The notes under the pieces are model-generated. The model was given only the letters and a program-made list of their open reading frames with translations. It searched no databases and was not told where the DNA came from. Of a stretch of 64,000 nt of DNA, positions 42,664 through 50,577 are shown one piece after another. Origin of the DNA: DAOPJM01 sp035399665 (GTDB lineage: Bacteria; Bacillota; Clostridia; Christensenellales; CAG-138); NCBI GenBank assembly GCA_035399665.1, contig DAOPJM010000006.1, positions 1 to 64,000 of the forward strand, given 5' to 3'. A program made the translations under genes and the position numbers. Position 1 is the first letter of the stretch. Each line of letters begins with the position of its first letter.

Positions 42664-43186
42664 GTCATCCTGAGCGAAGTCGAAGGATCTTGCTGAACAC
42701 TTGACGGTCAGGGAGCGTTCCCCGTGACCCCCCTTACTCTACTCATCGTGTCATCCTGAGCGAAGTCGAAGGATCTTGGTGAACACTTGACGGTCAGGGA
42801 GCGTTCCCCGTGACCCCCCTTACTCTACTCATCGTGTCATCCTGAGCGAAGTCGAAGGATCTTGGTGAAAACTCAATAGTCAAGAANNNNNNNNNNNNNN
42901 NNNNNNNNNNNNNNNNNNNNNNNNNNNNNNNNNNNNNNNNNNNNNNNNNNNNNNNNNNNNNNNNNNNNNNNNNNNNNNNNNNNNNNTCGTGTCATCCTGA
43001 GCGAAGTCGAAGGATCTTGGTGAAAACTCAATAGTCAAGAAGTGCTCCCCCGTGAAAGCATTGACAAAGAAATAGGGCGAACTGCGTTCGCCCACACCTT
43101 TCCGCCTTGCTTGTCCCACGCGGGAGCGGCTCTATCACCGCAAGCTTATTTCAAGATTCTTCGTCGCTGTCGCTCCTCAGGATGAC
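42664..43186 (+). repeat. Dispersed repeat array: 86-bp tandem left half-units, gap, right arm
   Basis: GTCATCCTGAGCGAAGTCGAAGG-type left arms start at 42664, 42750 and 42836 (period 86 bp), again at 42991 after the gap, and the right arm CAAGATTCTTCG..CTCAGGATGAC ends at 43186. No gene is supported in 42611-43293. Confidence 0.88.
42887..42986. other. Assembly gap (100 N)
   Basis: Exactly 100 Ns inside an 86-bp tandem repeat; the true number of repeats is unknown. Confidence 0.99.
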
Positions 43187-43293
43187 AGCGGGGGTTGATT
43201 AGCGGAACATATTAGGATAACGGCGTGGTTTATTGCCTAAGCGTTTACCCGTGACGCCATCACTATACCCCACCCTTCGGTATTGTTCTTCCA

Positions 43294-44181
43294 CTAATCA
43301 GTGATTTTCTTTGCCACGACCACGAAACGCCCATTTTCGACATGATAGGCGCAGGTGACCAAGGTGATGAGCTGATCGCCCCAAACGGCTGTGCTTTCAA
43401 TCTCAACGCTGTTGAGGGCGCGGACGTTGTCCATGTATTCATTGAACTCCTCCTCGGTCTCGGCGTTGATGAAATTATAGAACTTGAACACATCCTCATC
43501 GGCGTCATAGACCTGTGAACGGAACACGCCCACGACCTCATAGGTGGCGGTCTCGTAGCGGGTGTCAAACTCTATGTACTTATGCTCCTCATAGTAGGCC
43601 TGATGCTCGTAGTAGGAGATACTGCGAAACATGCTTCCGTCGCGCATAGCGTGACCGTATATGATAAGGTTAGTGCTGCGCGGATTTACGCCGCAGCGGT
43701 AATCGATGAAGGGTACTCCGGAGGAGGAGCGCTTCCCATAGAAGTCATTATGCAGATAGAAATACTCGCCGTCGTTCTCGCGCCACATCACGGGATAGTC
43801 AATGACCGTTCCGTCTATCTTAATCCAACCGTAAAAATCCGAATTGAGATTGCAAAACTCGACGTATTGATCGAGTATAGGCGCAAGCGTTGGCGTAGGC
43901 GATGGGCTGTCCTCAGGCTCTTTGGTGGGGTCTGAAGCTTGAACATTGCCGACAGTCGGAGTCGGTTCAGCTGTCTGCGTTGTCACTATCACAATCTGGA
44001 CGTTTCCGGAGGGCAAGGCCGTGGGAACGGGCGTTGCGTTCTGCTCCTCCCGCATTGCGGCAAGGCGCTCAAGGCTGCGCTTGCTGTATAGCTTGGAGGA
44101 ATAATAGCCGCCCAATGTGAGCGCCGCAAGGACAAATACGGCAACGCCTATTCTTATCAGCCAAAGTTTTGTCTTGTTCAT
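43294..44181 (-). CDS. Class B sortase
   Basis: A 295-aa sortase: N-terminal transmembrane segment (about 8-30), a Thr/Pro-rich linker to about residue 100, then the class B fold with FCNLNSDFYGWIKIDGTVIDYPV, catalytic His in NLIIYGHAM, catalytic Cys in LITLVTCAYHVENG, and Arg in GRFVVVAK. It should transfer proteins with a P-x-T-G-type signal to the peptidoglycan cross-bridge. The only candidate substrate in the window is the gene immediately upstream (IPKTG). AGAGG precedes the start, and a terminator T run lies only about 14 nt before the ATG. Confidence 0.93.
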   Translation of the reverse strand: MNKTKLWLIRIGVAVFVLAALTLGGYYSSKLYSKRSLERLAAMREEQNATPVPTALPSGNVQIVIVTTQTAEPTPTVGNVQASDPTKEPEDSPSPTPTLAPILDQYVEFCNLNSDFYGWIKIDGTVIDYPVMWRENDGEYFYLHNDFYGKRSSSGVPFIDYRCGVNPRSTNLIIYGHAMRDGSMFRSISYYEHQAYYEEHKYIEFDTRYETATYEVVGVFRSQVYDADEDVFKFYNFINAETEEEFNEYMDNVRALNSVEIESTAVWGDQLITLVTCAYHVENGRFVVVAKKITD

Positions 44182-44195
44182 GTCTCAACCTCTAC

Positions 44196-44225
44196 AAAAA
44201 AGGCAAAGCGGTGCAGGCTTTGCCT
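44196..44225 (-). terminator. Intrinsic terminator immediately upstream of the sortase start
   Basis: On the minus strand AGGCAAAGC pairs with GCTTTGCCT across a 7-nt loop, then TTTTTTG, ending 14 nt before the sortase ATG. There is no room for a promoter between them. Confidence 0.87.
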
Positions 44226-44240
44226 TGTCCCTTCTTCAAC

Positions 44241-44271
44241 ATAAAACAGCGGGAACCAAGGTCCCCGCTGT
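44241..44271 (-). terminator. Intrinsic terminator of the surface protein gene
   Basis: ACAGCGGG (44246-44253) pairs with CCCGCTGT (44264-44271), with inner ACC/GGT pairs, followed on the minus strand by TTTTAT. It lies 15 bp after the surface protein stop. Confidence 0.87.
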
Positions 44272-44285
44272 CATGATTCGATTAT

Positions 44286-45169
44286 TTATGCCTGGAACCT
44301 GCGCTTAAGCTCGGTAATCGCAAGACCCGCTACCATAATGGCGGACATTACGCACACTATCCACAGCAGCGTTGTCCAATCGCCCTCGCCGGTCTTAGGA
44401 ATCTCCGGCTCTTCGGTAGGCGTCACAACCGGCTCGTCAGTCGGCTCGGCGGTCGGCTCATCAGACGGCTCTGCCGTTGGCTCTGCCGTTGGCTCTGCTG
44501 TCGGCTCTGCTGTCGGCTCGGCTGTCGGCTCGGCTGTCGGCTCGGCTGTCGGCTCGGCCGTTGGCTCTGCTGTCGGCTCGGCCGTTGGCTCTGCTGTCGG
44601 CTCGGCGGTCGGCTCTGCNNNNNNNNNNNNNNNNNNNNNNNNNNNNNNNNNNNNNNNNNNNNNNNNNNNNNNNNNNNNNNNNNNNNNNNNNNNNNNNNNN
44701 NNNNNNNNNNNNNNNNNNACGGGCAGGTAGGCCACGGCTCACACGGGCAGGTAGGCCACGGCTCACACGGGCAAGTCGGCCACGGAATAGGATCTATGTC
44801 GATATCAATATCGATATCGATTTCGATGTCTATCTCGATGTCTATCTCAATGTCAACATCGATGTCAACATCAATGTCCACTTCGGGATCTACGTCAATG
44901 TCCAAGTCGATATCAACATCGGGATCGCACGGGCAGCTGGGCCACTCGATGGGGCAGCTCGGGATGCACGGCCATACATAGATGGGGCATTCCGGTTCCT
45001 CCGGGCAGGTGGGCCATGGATTGGGATCCGGGCAGAAGCACTCGGTGGTTTCACCGGCGCCGGCTGCAGATTCGACGGTATCCGCCAGCGACGTAGCAAT
45101 GAGGCCGCTGCAGGACGCCAACAACAACGCAAGGCTTACTATCCAAGCGATTGTACGACTCCTCTTCAT
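44286..45169 (-). CDS. Sortase-anchored Cys-rich repetitive surface protein (gap-interrupted)
   Basis: The two ends of one gene flank a 100-N gap whose length puts them in different frames. N-terminal part: signal peptide (AWIVSLALLLASC..; cleavage after SLA, or a lipobox L-A-S-C). Then a Cys/Pro/Trp-rich region with repeated PWPTCP(C/E), a tract of about 44 residues alternating Asp/Glu with Ile/Val (DIDIDID, EIDIEID), then three PWPTCPCE repeats running into the gap. C-terminal part: a dozen AEPT repeats, sorting signal IPKTG, a transmembrane helix and the basic tail KRRFQA. About 13 Cys are visible. I recognise no known family. It has a perfect promoter and is followed by a class B sortase. 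Confidence 0.8.
44440..44618 (-). repeat. 12-bp coding tandem repeat (AEPT units)
   Basis: Variants of the 12-mer GTCGGCTCTGCT on the plus strand, encoding AEPT on the minus strand, about 12 or more units running into the gap. Confidence 0.93.
44619..44718. other. Assembly gap (100 N) inside the surface protein gene
   Basis: Exactly 100 Ns; repeat-induced break between the AEPT repeats and the 24-bp PWPTCPCE repeats. The true length is unknown and the reading frame changes across it. Confidence 0.99.
44719..44790 (-). repeat. 24-bp coding tandem repeat (PWPTCPCE units)
   Basis: Three near-identical 24-bp units (CACACGGGCAGGTAGGCCACG core on the plus strand) encode PWPTCPCE. The array is truncated by the gap. 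Confidence 0.9.
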
Positions 45170-45256
45170 ATATACTCCCCTTTCCGCACTTCAATCTCCC
45201 AACGAAGTACGTTAGAATTGTGTGACAACTGTATATATCGTCACCATTACAAAGTC

Positions 45257-45285
45257 ATTATAATAGTATCCCAAATCATTGTCAA
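45257..45285 (-). promoter_or_regulatory. Consensus promoter of the surface protein gene
   Basis: Minus-strand TTGACA (45280-45285), exactly 17 bp, TATAAT (45257-45262): a perfect sigma-A promoter, 88 bp before the start codon. Confidence 0.93.
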
Positions 45286-45329
45286 GCTTGATGCCTGCGA
45301 ATTTTGAAGAAAGTTCATAAATTGCATCT

Positions 45330-46502
45330 TTATTGACAATTTTTTATGCCGTTACAAAGGCGCTCTAAGGCTTCCTCTACGACAGATTTTGGACAGGCCA
45401 GGTTAATCCTGACGAAACCGTCGCCGCCTTCGCCGAACATGAAGCCGTCGTTGAAGAACAGCTGACACCGGTTCTCCAAAAAATTCTCAAGTTCTGTGTG
45501 ATTCATGCCCAATTTTCGGCAGTCAACCCACAGGAGGTAGGTTCCTTCAAGCCTGAACGGAATAAGCATCGGCAGCTTATCCTTCAGAAACTCCTCGACC
45601 AGCGCCCGATTGCTGTCGATGACCGTGATCAGCTCGTCAAGCCAGCCCTCGCATTGATTATATGCATATTCACAGGCTTTATACCCAAGGGCGTTCAGGG
45701 AATGGTATCCCGCCGCGTCGTTGAAGCGTTTGCGCAAATCCGCGTTCGGAATGATGATGTTCGAGGTCTGCATTCCCGCAAGGTTGAAGGTCTTGCTTGG
45801 TGCGGTGCAGATGACAAGGTTGTCAAGCTCCTCCGTGAGCGTGCCGGTTGAAACGTAGCTCACGCCCGGCATAATTAGATCTCCGTGAATCTCGTCCGCA
45901 ACGACCGTAACGCCGTTTTCTCGGCATATTTTTAGCATTTTTTGAAGCTCCGCCTTCGTCCACACACGCCCGACGGGGTTGTGTGGACTGCAAAGTATGA
46001 AAAGCTTCACGCTCGGCAGCTTCGCCTTGCGCTCAAAGTCCTCAAAATCGACGTCGCAGCTTCTGTCCCTTTCGATAAGCTCACAGCACACAAGCTCGCG
46101 CTTCGATTCCTCCACCGCGTGTCGGAAGGGATGGTAGACGGGAGTGCATATCAGCACGGCCTCGTTAGGCTCGGTGAGCGCGGGAACAAGTTCATACAGC
46201 GCGGGAACTACGCCCGGGCTTTGCAGAATCCATTCACGCTTCGGTGTAAAGCCGTGCCGCCTTGTCATCCAGCTTATCACCGCGTCGAAGTAGGCGTCGG
46301 TGGGGCCTGTGTAGCCCAAGACGTTGTTTGAGATGTAGTCCTTCAGCCCTTCGATAATCTCGGGGGCGTTTACGAACTCCATGTCAGCGACGGACATCGG
46401 GACGACGTCGGGAGAAACGGAAGGGTTCCTGCGGTACATGTCCATCCATTTGAACGCGCCGACGTCGCGGCGATCGGGACGAGTGACGAAATCGTATTTC
46501 AT
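45330..46502 (-). CDS. PatB/MalY-type aminotransferase (cystathionine beta-lyase family)
   Basis: A 390-aa fold-type I PLP enzyme: MSVADMEFVNAPEIIEGL, CSPHNPVGRVW, VVADEIHGDL, the PLP lysine in APSKTFNLAGMQ, and the C-terminal FVRINLACPKS. MalY/PatB members cleave cystathionine or Cys to release thiol or sulfide. The specific substrate is not determinable. It lies 12 bp downstream of the DMT transporter gene. Confidence 0.92.
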   Translation of the reverse strand: MKYDFVTRPDRRDVGAFKWMDMYRRNPSVSPDVVPMSVADMEFVNAPEIIEGLKDYISNNVLGYTGPTDAYFDAVISWMTRRHGFTPKREWILQSPGVVPALYELVPALTEPNEAVLICTPVYHPFRHAVEESKRELVCCELIERDRSCDVDFEDFERKAKLPSVKLFILCSPHNPVGRVWTKAELQKMLKICRENGVTVVADEIHGDLIMPGVSYVSTGTLTEELDNLVICTAPSKTFNLAGMQTSNIIIPNADLRKRFNDAAGYHSLNALGYKACEYAYNQCEGWLDELITVIDSNRALVEEFLKDKLPMLIPFRLEGTYLLWVDCRKLGMNHTELENFLENRCQLFFNDGFMFGEGGDGFVRINLACPKSVVEEALERLCNGIKNCQ

Positions 46503-46514
46503 GACTGCTCTCCT

Positions 46515-47447
46515 TTATGAAATATCGTTGTTCTCAAGCTCCGCCGCTTCTTTGGGGTGGGCTTTTTTGTGAAGCGGAAATTGTACCTGTGCCGCAATCA
46601 GGGCAAGGAACATTACGGCGCAGCCCAAGACCTCGCGCAATGACATGGTTTCACCGCGCAGCGCCCACCCGGACAGCACTGCGAATACCGACTCAAAGCA
46701 CAGTATGAGTGCGGCAAGCGAGGGGTTCATGCCCTTTTGCCCCACTATCTGAAGGGTATACGCCACGGCGCAGGAGAACACGCCCGCGTAGACTATCGGC
46801 AGCCATGCGGTGAATATCTCATGTACGTCGGGGGATTCGAGCGCGAACATAGGGATTAGGGTCAGAAAGCCGCAGACGAAGAACTGCATACAGGCCATTT
46901 TAACTCCGTCCACCTTGGGGATGAAATGGTCAATAACCATTATGTGAATCGCAAACGCGAACGCGCAGACCAGTATCAAGAGGTCGCCGCGATTGACGGA
47001 AAAGCCTTCCTGAGGGTTGACGCACAGAAGGTACAGTCCCAAGAGCGCGGCGGCGGCGGCGAACCAGGTCTTGAGCGTGGTTCGCTTGCGCAGCACTATG
47101 CTTAAAAGCGGTACAAGCACGACATAGGTCGCCGTTATGAAGCCGCCCTTGCCGGCTGTGGTGTACTGCATTCCAACCTGTTGTAGGTTGGTCGCCACGG
47201 CAAGTATGAGGCCGCACAGAACGCCGCCCACGAGCGTGGGCTTGTCGAAGAACGGCCATAAGGGCTTGTGCCTTGCGCCGTCGCGTATCAGTATGAATAC
47301 CAAAAGCGCAAGACCGCCAAGGATCGTGCGCACAGCGTTGAAGGTGTAAGGCTCAACATAGTCCATACCAACCTTCTGCGCGACAAAAGCGCAGCCCCAA
47401 ATGAAGGCCGCGAGCAACAGCAACAGAGGACCTTTAAGCTTTTTCAT
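46515..47447 (-). CDS. DMT-superfamily (EamA) transporter
   Basis: A 310-aa protein with about ten predicted helices and two EamA repeats: LLLLLAAFIWGCAFVAQKVGMDYVEPYTFNAVR opens the first and LILVCAFAFAIHIMVIDHF the second; CFESVFAVLSGWALRGE is a typical late motif. Substrates range from amino acids to drugs; cotranscription with a PatB-like lyase makes an amino acid or thiol plausible. The start at 47447 is chosen because homologues begin there; upstream in-frame sequence runs through the dispersed repeat. No Shine-Dalgarno sequence is visible. Confidence 0.88.
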   Translation of the reverse strand: MKKLKGPLLLLLAAFIWGCAFVAQKVGMDYVEPYTFNAVRTILGGLALLVFILIRDGARHKPLWPFFDKPTLVGGVLCGLILAVATNLQQVGMQYTTAGKGGFITATYVVLVPLLSIVLRKRTTLKTWFAAAAALLGLYLLCVNPQEGFSVNRGDLLILVCAFAFAIHIMVIDHFIPKVDGVKMACMQFFVCGFLTLIPMFALESPDVHEIFTAWLPIVYAGVFSCAVAYTLQIVGQKGMNPSLAALILCFESVFAVLSGWALRGETMSLREVLGCAVMFLALIAAQVQFPLHKKAHPKEAAELENNDIS

Positions 47448-47453
47448 GAGCTT

Positions 47454-47482
47454 ATTGTAGCATAAGCGAATAGATTCTTCAA
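47454..47482 (-). promoter_or_regulatory. Promoter abutting the DMT transporter start
   Basis: Minus-strand TTGAAG (47477-47482), 17 bp, TACAAT (47454-47459). The ATG begins 7 nt after the -10, suggesting a leaderless transcript. Confidence 0.5.
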
Positions 47483-47597
47483 GCCCTTTCGGTCGATATA
47501 TGGGGAAGATATCACTGCGGCTCAGCTCCGCCGCAAAAGCGTGGGGATTGATGGGGTGGATAAGGGATGGGCTTGTAGAGCGGTAATAAACGCCTTT

Positions 47598-47822
47598 GTC
47601 ATCCTGAGGAGTAAAGTTCCGAAGGATCTTAAAACAGGCTCGTGAGGAAAGGGGCGCTCCCTCGCGGGATAAGGGTGTCATNNNNNNNNNNNNNNNNNNN
47701 NNNNNNNNNNNNNNNNNNNNNNNNNNNNNNNNNNNNNNNNNNNNNNNNNNNNNNNNNNNNNNNNNNNNNNNNNNNNNNNNNTCATGTTTTCACCAAGATC
47801 CTGCGCGATAGCTCAGGATGAC
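47598..47822 (+). repeat. Dispersed palindromic repeat interrupted by gap
   Basis: The left arm GTCATCCTGAGG begins at 47598, spacer GGGGCGCTCCCTCGCGGGA precedes the gap, and the right arm CAAGATCCTGCG..CTCAGGATGAC ends at 47822. No gene is seen in 47448-47912. Confidence 0.85.
47682..47781. other. Assembly gap (100 N)
   Basis: Exactly 100 Ns inside a dispersed repeat; placeholder length. Confidence 0.99.
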
Positions 47823-47912
47823 ACGAGGGGGGCGGGATGGCGGAACGCAATTGCATCACGCAGGAGTATGCGGGGAGCGGGGGTTGACTGCTGTTGCTTT
47901 GGATGGATCCGT

Positions 47913-49751
47913 TTATTCCGCCTTGCGCATTGCGCGCATGGAGTTGAGTATCGCAATCACCATTACGCCCACGTCTCCAAACACGGCTATCCACATATTG
48001 GTAAGCCCCATCGCGCTCAGAACGAGTATGACGCCTTTCACCGCGAGTGTAAATACTATATTCTGCTTTACGATGCGCATGGTCTTGCGCGAGATGCTTA
48101 TGGCAAGCGGAAGCTTTTCGGGCTTGTCGTCCATAAGCACTATATCTGCGGCTTCTATCGCGGCGTCGCTGCCCAAGGCTCCCATCGCGACCCCCACGTC
48201 CGCCCTTGCAAGCACGGGAGCGTCATTGATTCCGTCACCCACAAACGCAAGTCCGTTCGCTGTCGGCAGCAGCTCCTCCACAGCCGCAACCTTGTCCGCA
48301 GGGTACAGACCGGATCTTATCTCATCAACGCCTACCGCCTCGCCCACCGCCCTTGCGCTGCGCTCGTTGTCGCCCGTAAGCATGACTGTATGCCGTATGC
48401 CAAGCTCGTGCAGCTCGCTCACGGCTCTTGCGGCGTTGGGCTTTATCTGGTCGTTTATGACGATATGCCCAAGGTAGTTATCGTCCCTTGAGATATGCAC
48501 GGTCGTGCCGGAAAGATGACACTCGTGCCAATCCGCGCCCGCCAAATCCATCAGCTTGCCGTTCCCGACGAAATAGCGTTCGCCGTCAATTACGGCTTCA
48601 ACGCCCATGCCCGCTCTCTCTGTCGTCGCGCCTATGCGCGCCCTGTCGATGTGTCCGCCGTGCGCCGTGATTATCGACTCCGCCACGGGATGTACGGAAT
48701 AGCTCTCGGCCGCCGCCGCAATGTCCAGAAGCTGTGCTTCGGTAACAAGGTGAGGATGAATGGCGTCCACCACGAAGTTGCCCTTCGTCAGCGTCCCCGT
48801 CTTGTCGAACACCACGGTGCGCACCTTGGACAGGGCTTCAAGATAGTTGGCGCCCTTGATGAGTATGCCCGAACGCGATGCTCCGCCTATGCCGCCGAAG
48901 AAGCTCAAAGGCACCGACACCACGAGTGCGCAGGGACAGGAGACCACCAAGAAAATCAAGGCTCTTGAAAGCCACACGCTGTAATCCTGACCGAAGGCTA
49001 AAGGCGGAATGAGCGCAAGCAGCACCGCCGCCGCTACCACGCATGGCGTGTAGATTCGCGCAAAGCGGGTTATGAAGCTCTCGGCTCTTGCCTTCTTGTC
49101 GGAAGCGTTCTCGACCAATTCCAGTATCTTGGACACGGTGCTTTCAGCAAAGCTGCTCGTCGTCACCAGCGTTATGGTTCCACTCAGGTTGATGGAACCG
49201 CTTATGGCGGCGTCGCCCTCACGCGCCTCAACAGGAAGGCTTTCGCCCGTTAACGCGGAGGTGTTCAGCGTCGTTTCACCTGAAATTATCCTTCCGTCCA
49301 AGGGAACGCGCTCACCGGGGCGAACCACTATCGTTTCGCCCACCCGTACCTCATCGGGCGACACCGTGAGCTGCTGTCCATCGCGCAGCACCACCGCGCA
49401 ATCGGGGCGTATGTCCATCAGCTTCGCTATCGATCGTCTGCTCTTGCCCACGGCAAGGTCGGAGAACAGCTCGCCTACCTGATAGAAAATCATCACCGCC
49501 ACGGCCTCGGTGTAATCGCCTGTGACAAAGGCGCCTATCGTGGCTATGCTCATCAGAAACTTTTCGTCGAAGGGTTGAAGCCTGACTATGCTCGTCACGG
49601 CGTCCCAAAGCACATCATAGCCCACCAACAGGTAGGGTATTATGAAGCTCACAAGCCTTACCCAGCCTGTGGTTTTAAGTAAACAGCAGCCTGCGGTCAG
49701 CAAGACCGCGCCGCCCATGCGCCATATAATCAGTTTTTGCGGCTTAGTCAT
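47913..49751 (-). CDS. Heavy-metal P1B-type ATPase (Zn/Cd/Pb class)
   Basis: A 612-aa metal exporter: TGES actuator motif, VSCPCALV in the metal-binding helix, phosphorylation motif DKTGTLTKGN (Asp near 313), the YSVHPVAESI HP motif, MLTGDN and VGDGINDAPVLARADVGVAMG. The C-terminal helix with Asp in AVFGDVGVMVIAILNSMR suits the Zn/Cd/Pb subclass. The metal-binding N-terminal domain is not fused; it is encoded by the separate small gene 7 bp upstream. Confidence 0.94.
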   Translation of the reverse strand: MTKPQKLIIWRMGGAVLLTAGCCLLKTTGWVRLVSFIIPYLLVGYDVLWDAVTSIVRLQPFDEKFLMSIATIGAFVTGDYTEAVAVMIFYQVGELFSDLAVGKSRRSIAKLMDIRPDCAVVLRDGQQLTVSPDEVRVGETIVVRPGERVPLDGRIISGETTLNTSALTGESLPVEAREGDAAISGSINLSGTITLVTTSSFAESTVSKILELVENASDKKARAESFITRFARIYTPCVVAAAVLLALIPPLAFGQDYSVWLSRALIFLVVSCPCALVVSVPLSFFGGIGGASRSGILIKGANYLEALSKVRTVVFDKTGTLTKGNFVVDAIHPHLVTEAQLLDIAAAAESYSVHPVAESIITAHGGHIDRARIGATTERAGMGVEAVIDGERYFVGNGKLMDLAGADWHECHLSGTTVHISRDDNYLGHIVINDQIKPNAARAVSELHELGIRHTVMLTGDNERSARAVGEAVGVDEIRSGLYPADKVAAVEELLPTANGLAFVGDGINDAPVLARADVGVAMGALGSDAAIEAADIVLMDDKPEKLPLAISISRKTMRIVKQNIVFTLAVKGVILVLSAMGLTNMWIAVFGDVGVMVIAILNSMRAMRKAE

Positions 49752-49758
49752 ATATACC

Positions 49759-49977
49759 TCAGATCTCTATAAGACAATCAGGCTCGACACGTTTGATGAC
49801 CCTTGCCACCTCCGAAAGGATTTCATCGCTGTTCTCGTCCTCTATGTCCATGGTAAGCTTCTGATACATGAAGTTCACCGAAGCGTCGTTGACGCCTGCT
49901 ATCTTTTTTATCGCTCGTTCCATCTTCGCCGCGCAGTGCGCGCAGTCCAGGTTTTGCAGTCTGTATACCTTCTTCAT
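49759..49977 (-). CDS. Stand-alone heavy-metal-associated (HMA) domain protein
   Basis: A 72-aa ferredoxin-like HMA domain starting MKKVYRLQNLDCAHCAAKME, with metal-binding C-x-x-C in DCAHCA, a sequence typical of Zn/Cd rather than Cu ATPases. It probably delivers or senses metal for the adjacent ATPase. The start at 49977 is 1 nt after the ArsR gene's TGA and is preceded by AAAGGAG. Confidence 0.92.
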   Translation of the reverse strand: MKKVYRLQNLDCAHCAAKMERAIKKIAGVNDASVNFMYQKLTMDIEDENSDEILSEVARVIKRVEPDCLIEI

Positions 49978-49978
49978 G

Positions 49979-50320
49979 TCAACGACTCCTTTCCTCAATC
50001 AGGTGTTCAAAGCCCTGCCCCACTATGCTTCTTACATGTTCGTCGGCAAGGTAGTAAATCATGGTCTTGCCCTCCCTGCGGCAGCCCACAAGGTTGGCGT
50101 CCTTGAGCGTCTTGAGCTGGTGCGAAATAGCGGACTGCGTCATGTTGAGCAGCTCGGCAATCGCGCATACGCAAAGCTCGGACTCGAAAAGGGCGTAGAG
50201 TATCTTGACCCGCGTTGAGTCCGCGAACAGCTTGAACAGGTCGGAAAGATCCGACAGCAGTTCGTCCGTCGGCAGATCCTGCTCAACCATTCGCAGTACG
50301 CGGCTGTGATCGTGTTCCAT
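49979..50320 (-). CDS. ArsR/SmtB-family metal-sensing repressor (CadC-like)
   Basis: A 113-aa winged-helix repressor: LSDLFKLFADSTRVKILYALFESELCVCAIAELLNMTQSAISHQLKTLKDANLV. The C-V-C in helix alpha3 resembles the Cd/Pb/As-sensing site of CadC and ArsR. The N-terminal MEHDHSR may add ligands. It is first in the repressor-HMA-ATPase operon. The start at 50320 has ACGGAGG 7 nt upstream; an earlier in-frame ATG at 50347 would lie within the operator. Confidence 0.94.
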   Translation of the reverse strand: MEHDHSRVLRMVEQDLPTDELLSDLSDLFKLFADSTRVKILYALFESELCVCAIAELLNMTQSAISHQLKTLKDANLVGCRREGKTMIYYLADEHVRSIVGQGFEHLIEERSR

Positions 50321-50335
50321 GTATGAGCCTCCGTT

Positions 50336-50383
50336 CATATGTTTCATTATTCATATGATACTATGCTCATATGTTATTGTCAA
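50336..50383 (-). promoter_or_regulatory. Promoter and operator of the metal-resistance operon
   Basis: Minus-strand TTGACA (50378-50383), 17 bp, TATCAT (50355-50360). Three CATATG words at 50336, 50352 and 50368 are spaced exactly 16 bp, and an inverted repeat ATATGA-N8-TCATAT (50353-50372) spans the spacer and -10, as expected for an ArsR/SmtB operator. Confidence 0.8.
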
Positions 50384-50577
50384 TACCCCCACAAAAATAA
50401 ACCTGTGATTCACAGCCGCGCTTTGTTTAGAGGAGCATGGAAAAGGAACGGGCGAAGGGGATCGCTCGTTCCTTGAGTTTGCATAAATTATCTTGTATAT
50501 CAGTTCCCGCCGGCAAGATATGGGGGCGCGGCTGCCCTGCAAGCCCCGCCGCGCTCTTTAGCTGTCGAAAGACGCTC

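Noticed and set aside
42664..42870. Possible CRISPR array in the 86-bp repeats
   Set aside because: The whole 86-bp unit is repeated, including the would-be spacer, and it belongs to the dispersed repeat family.
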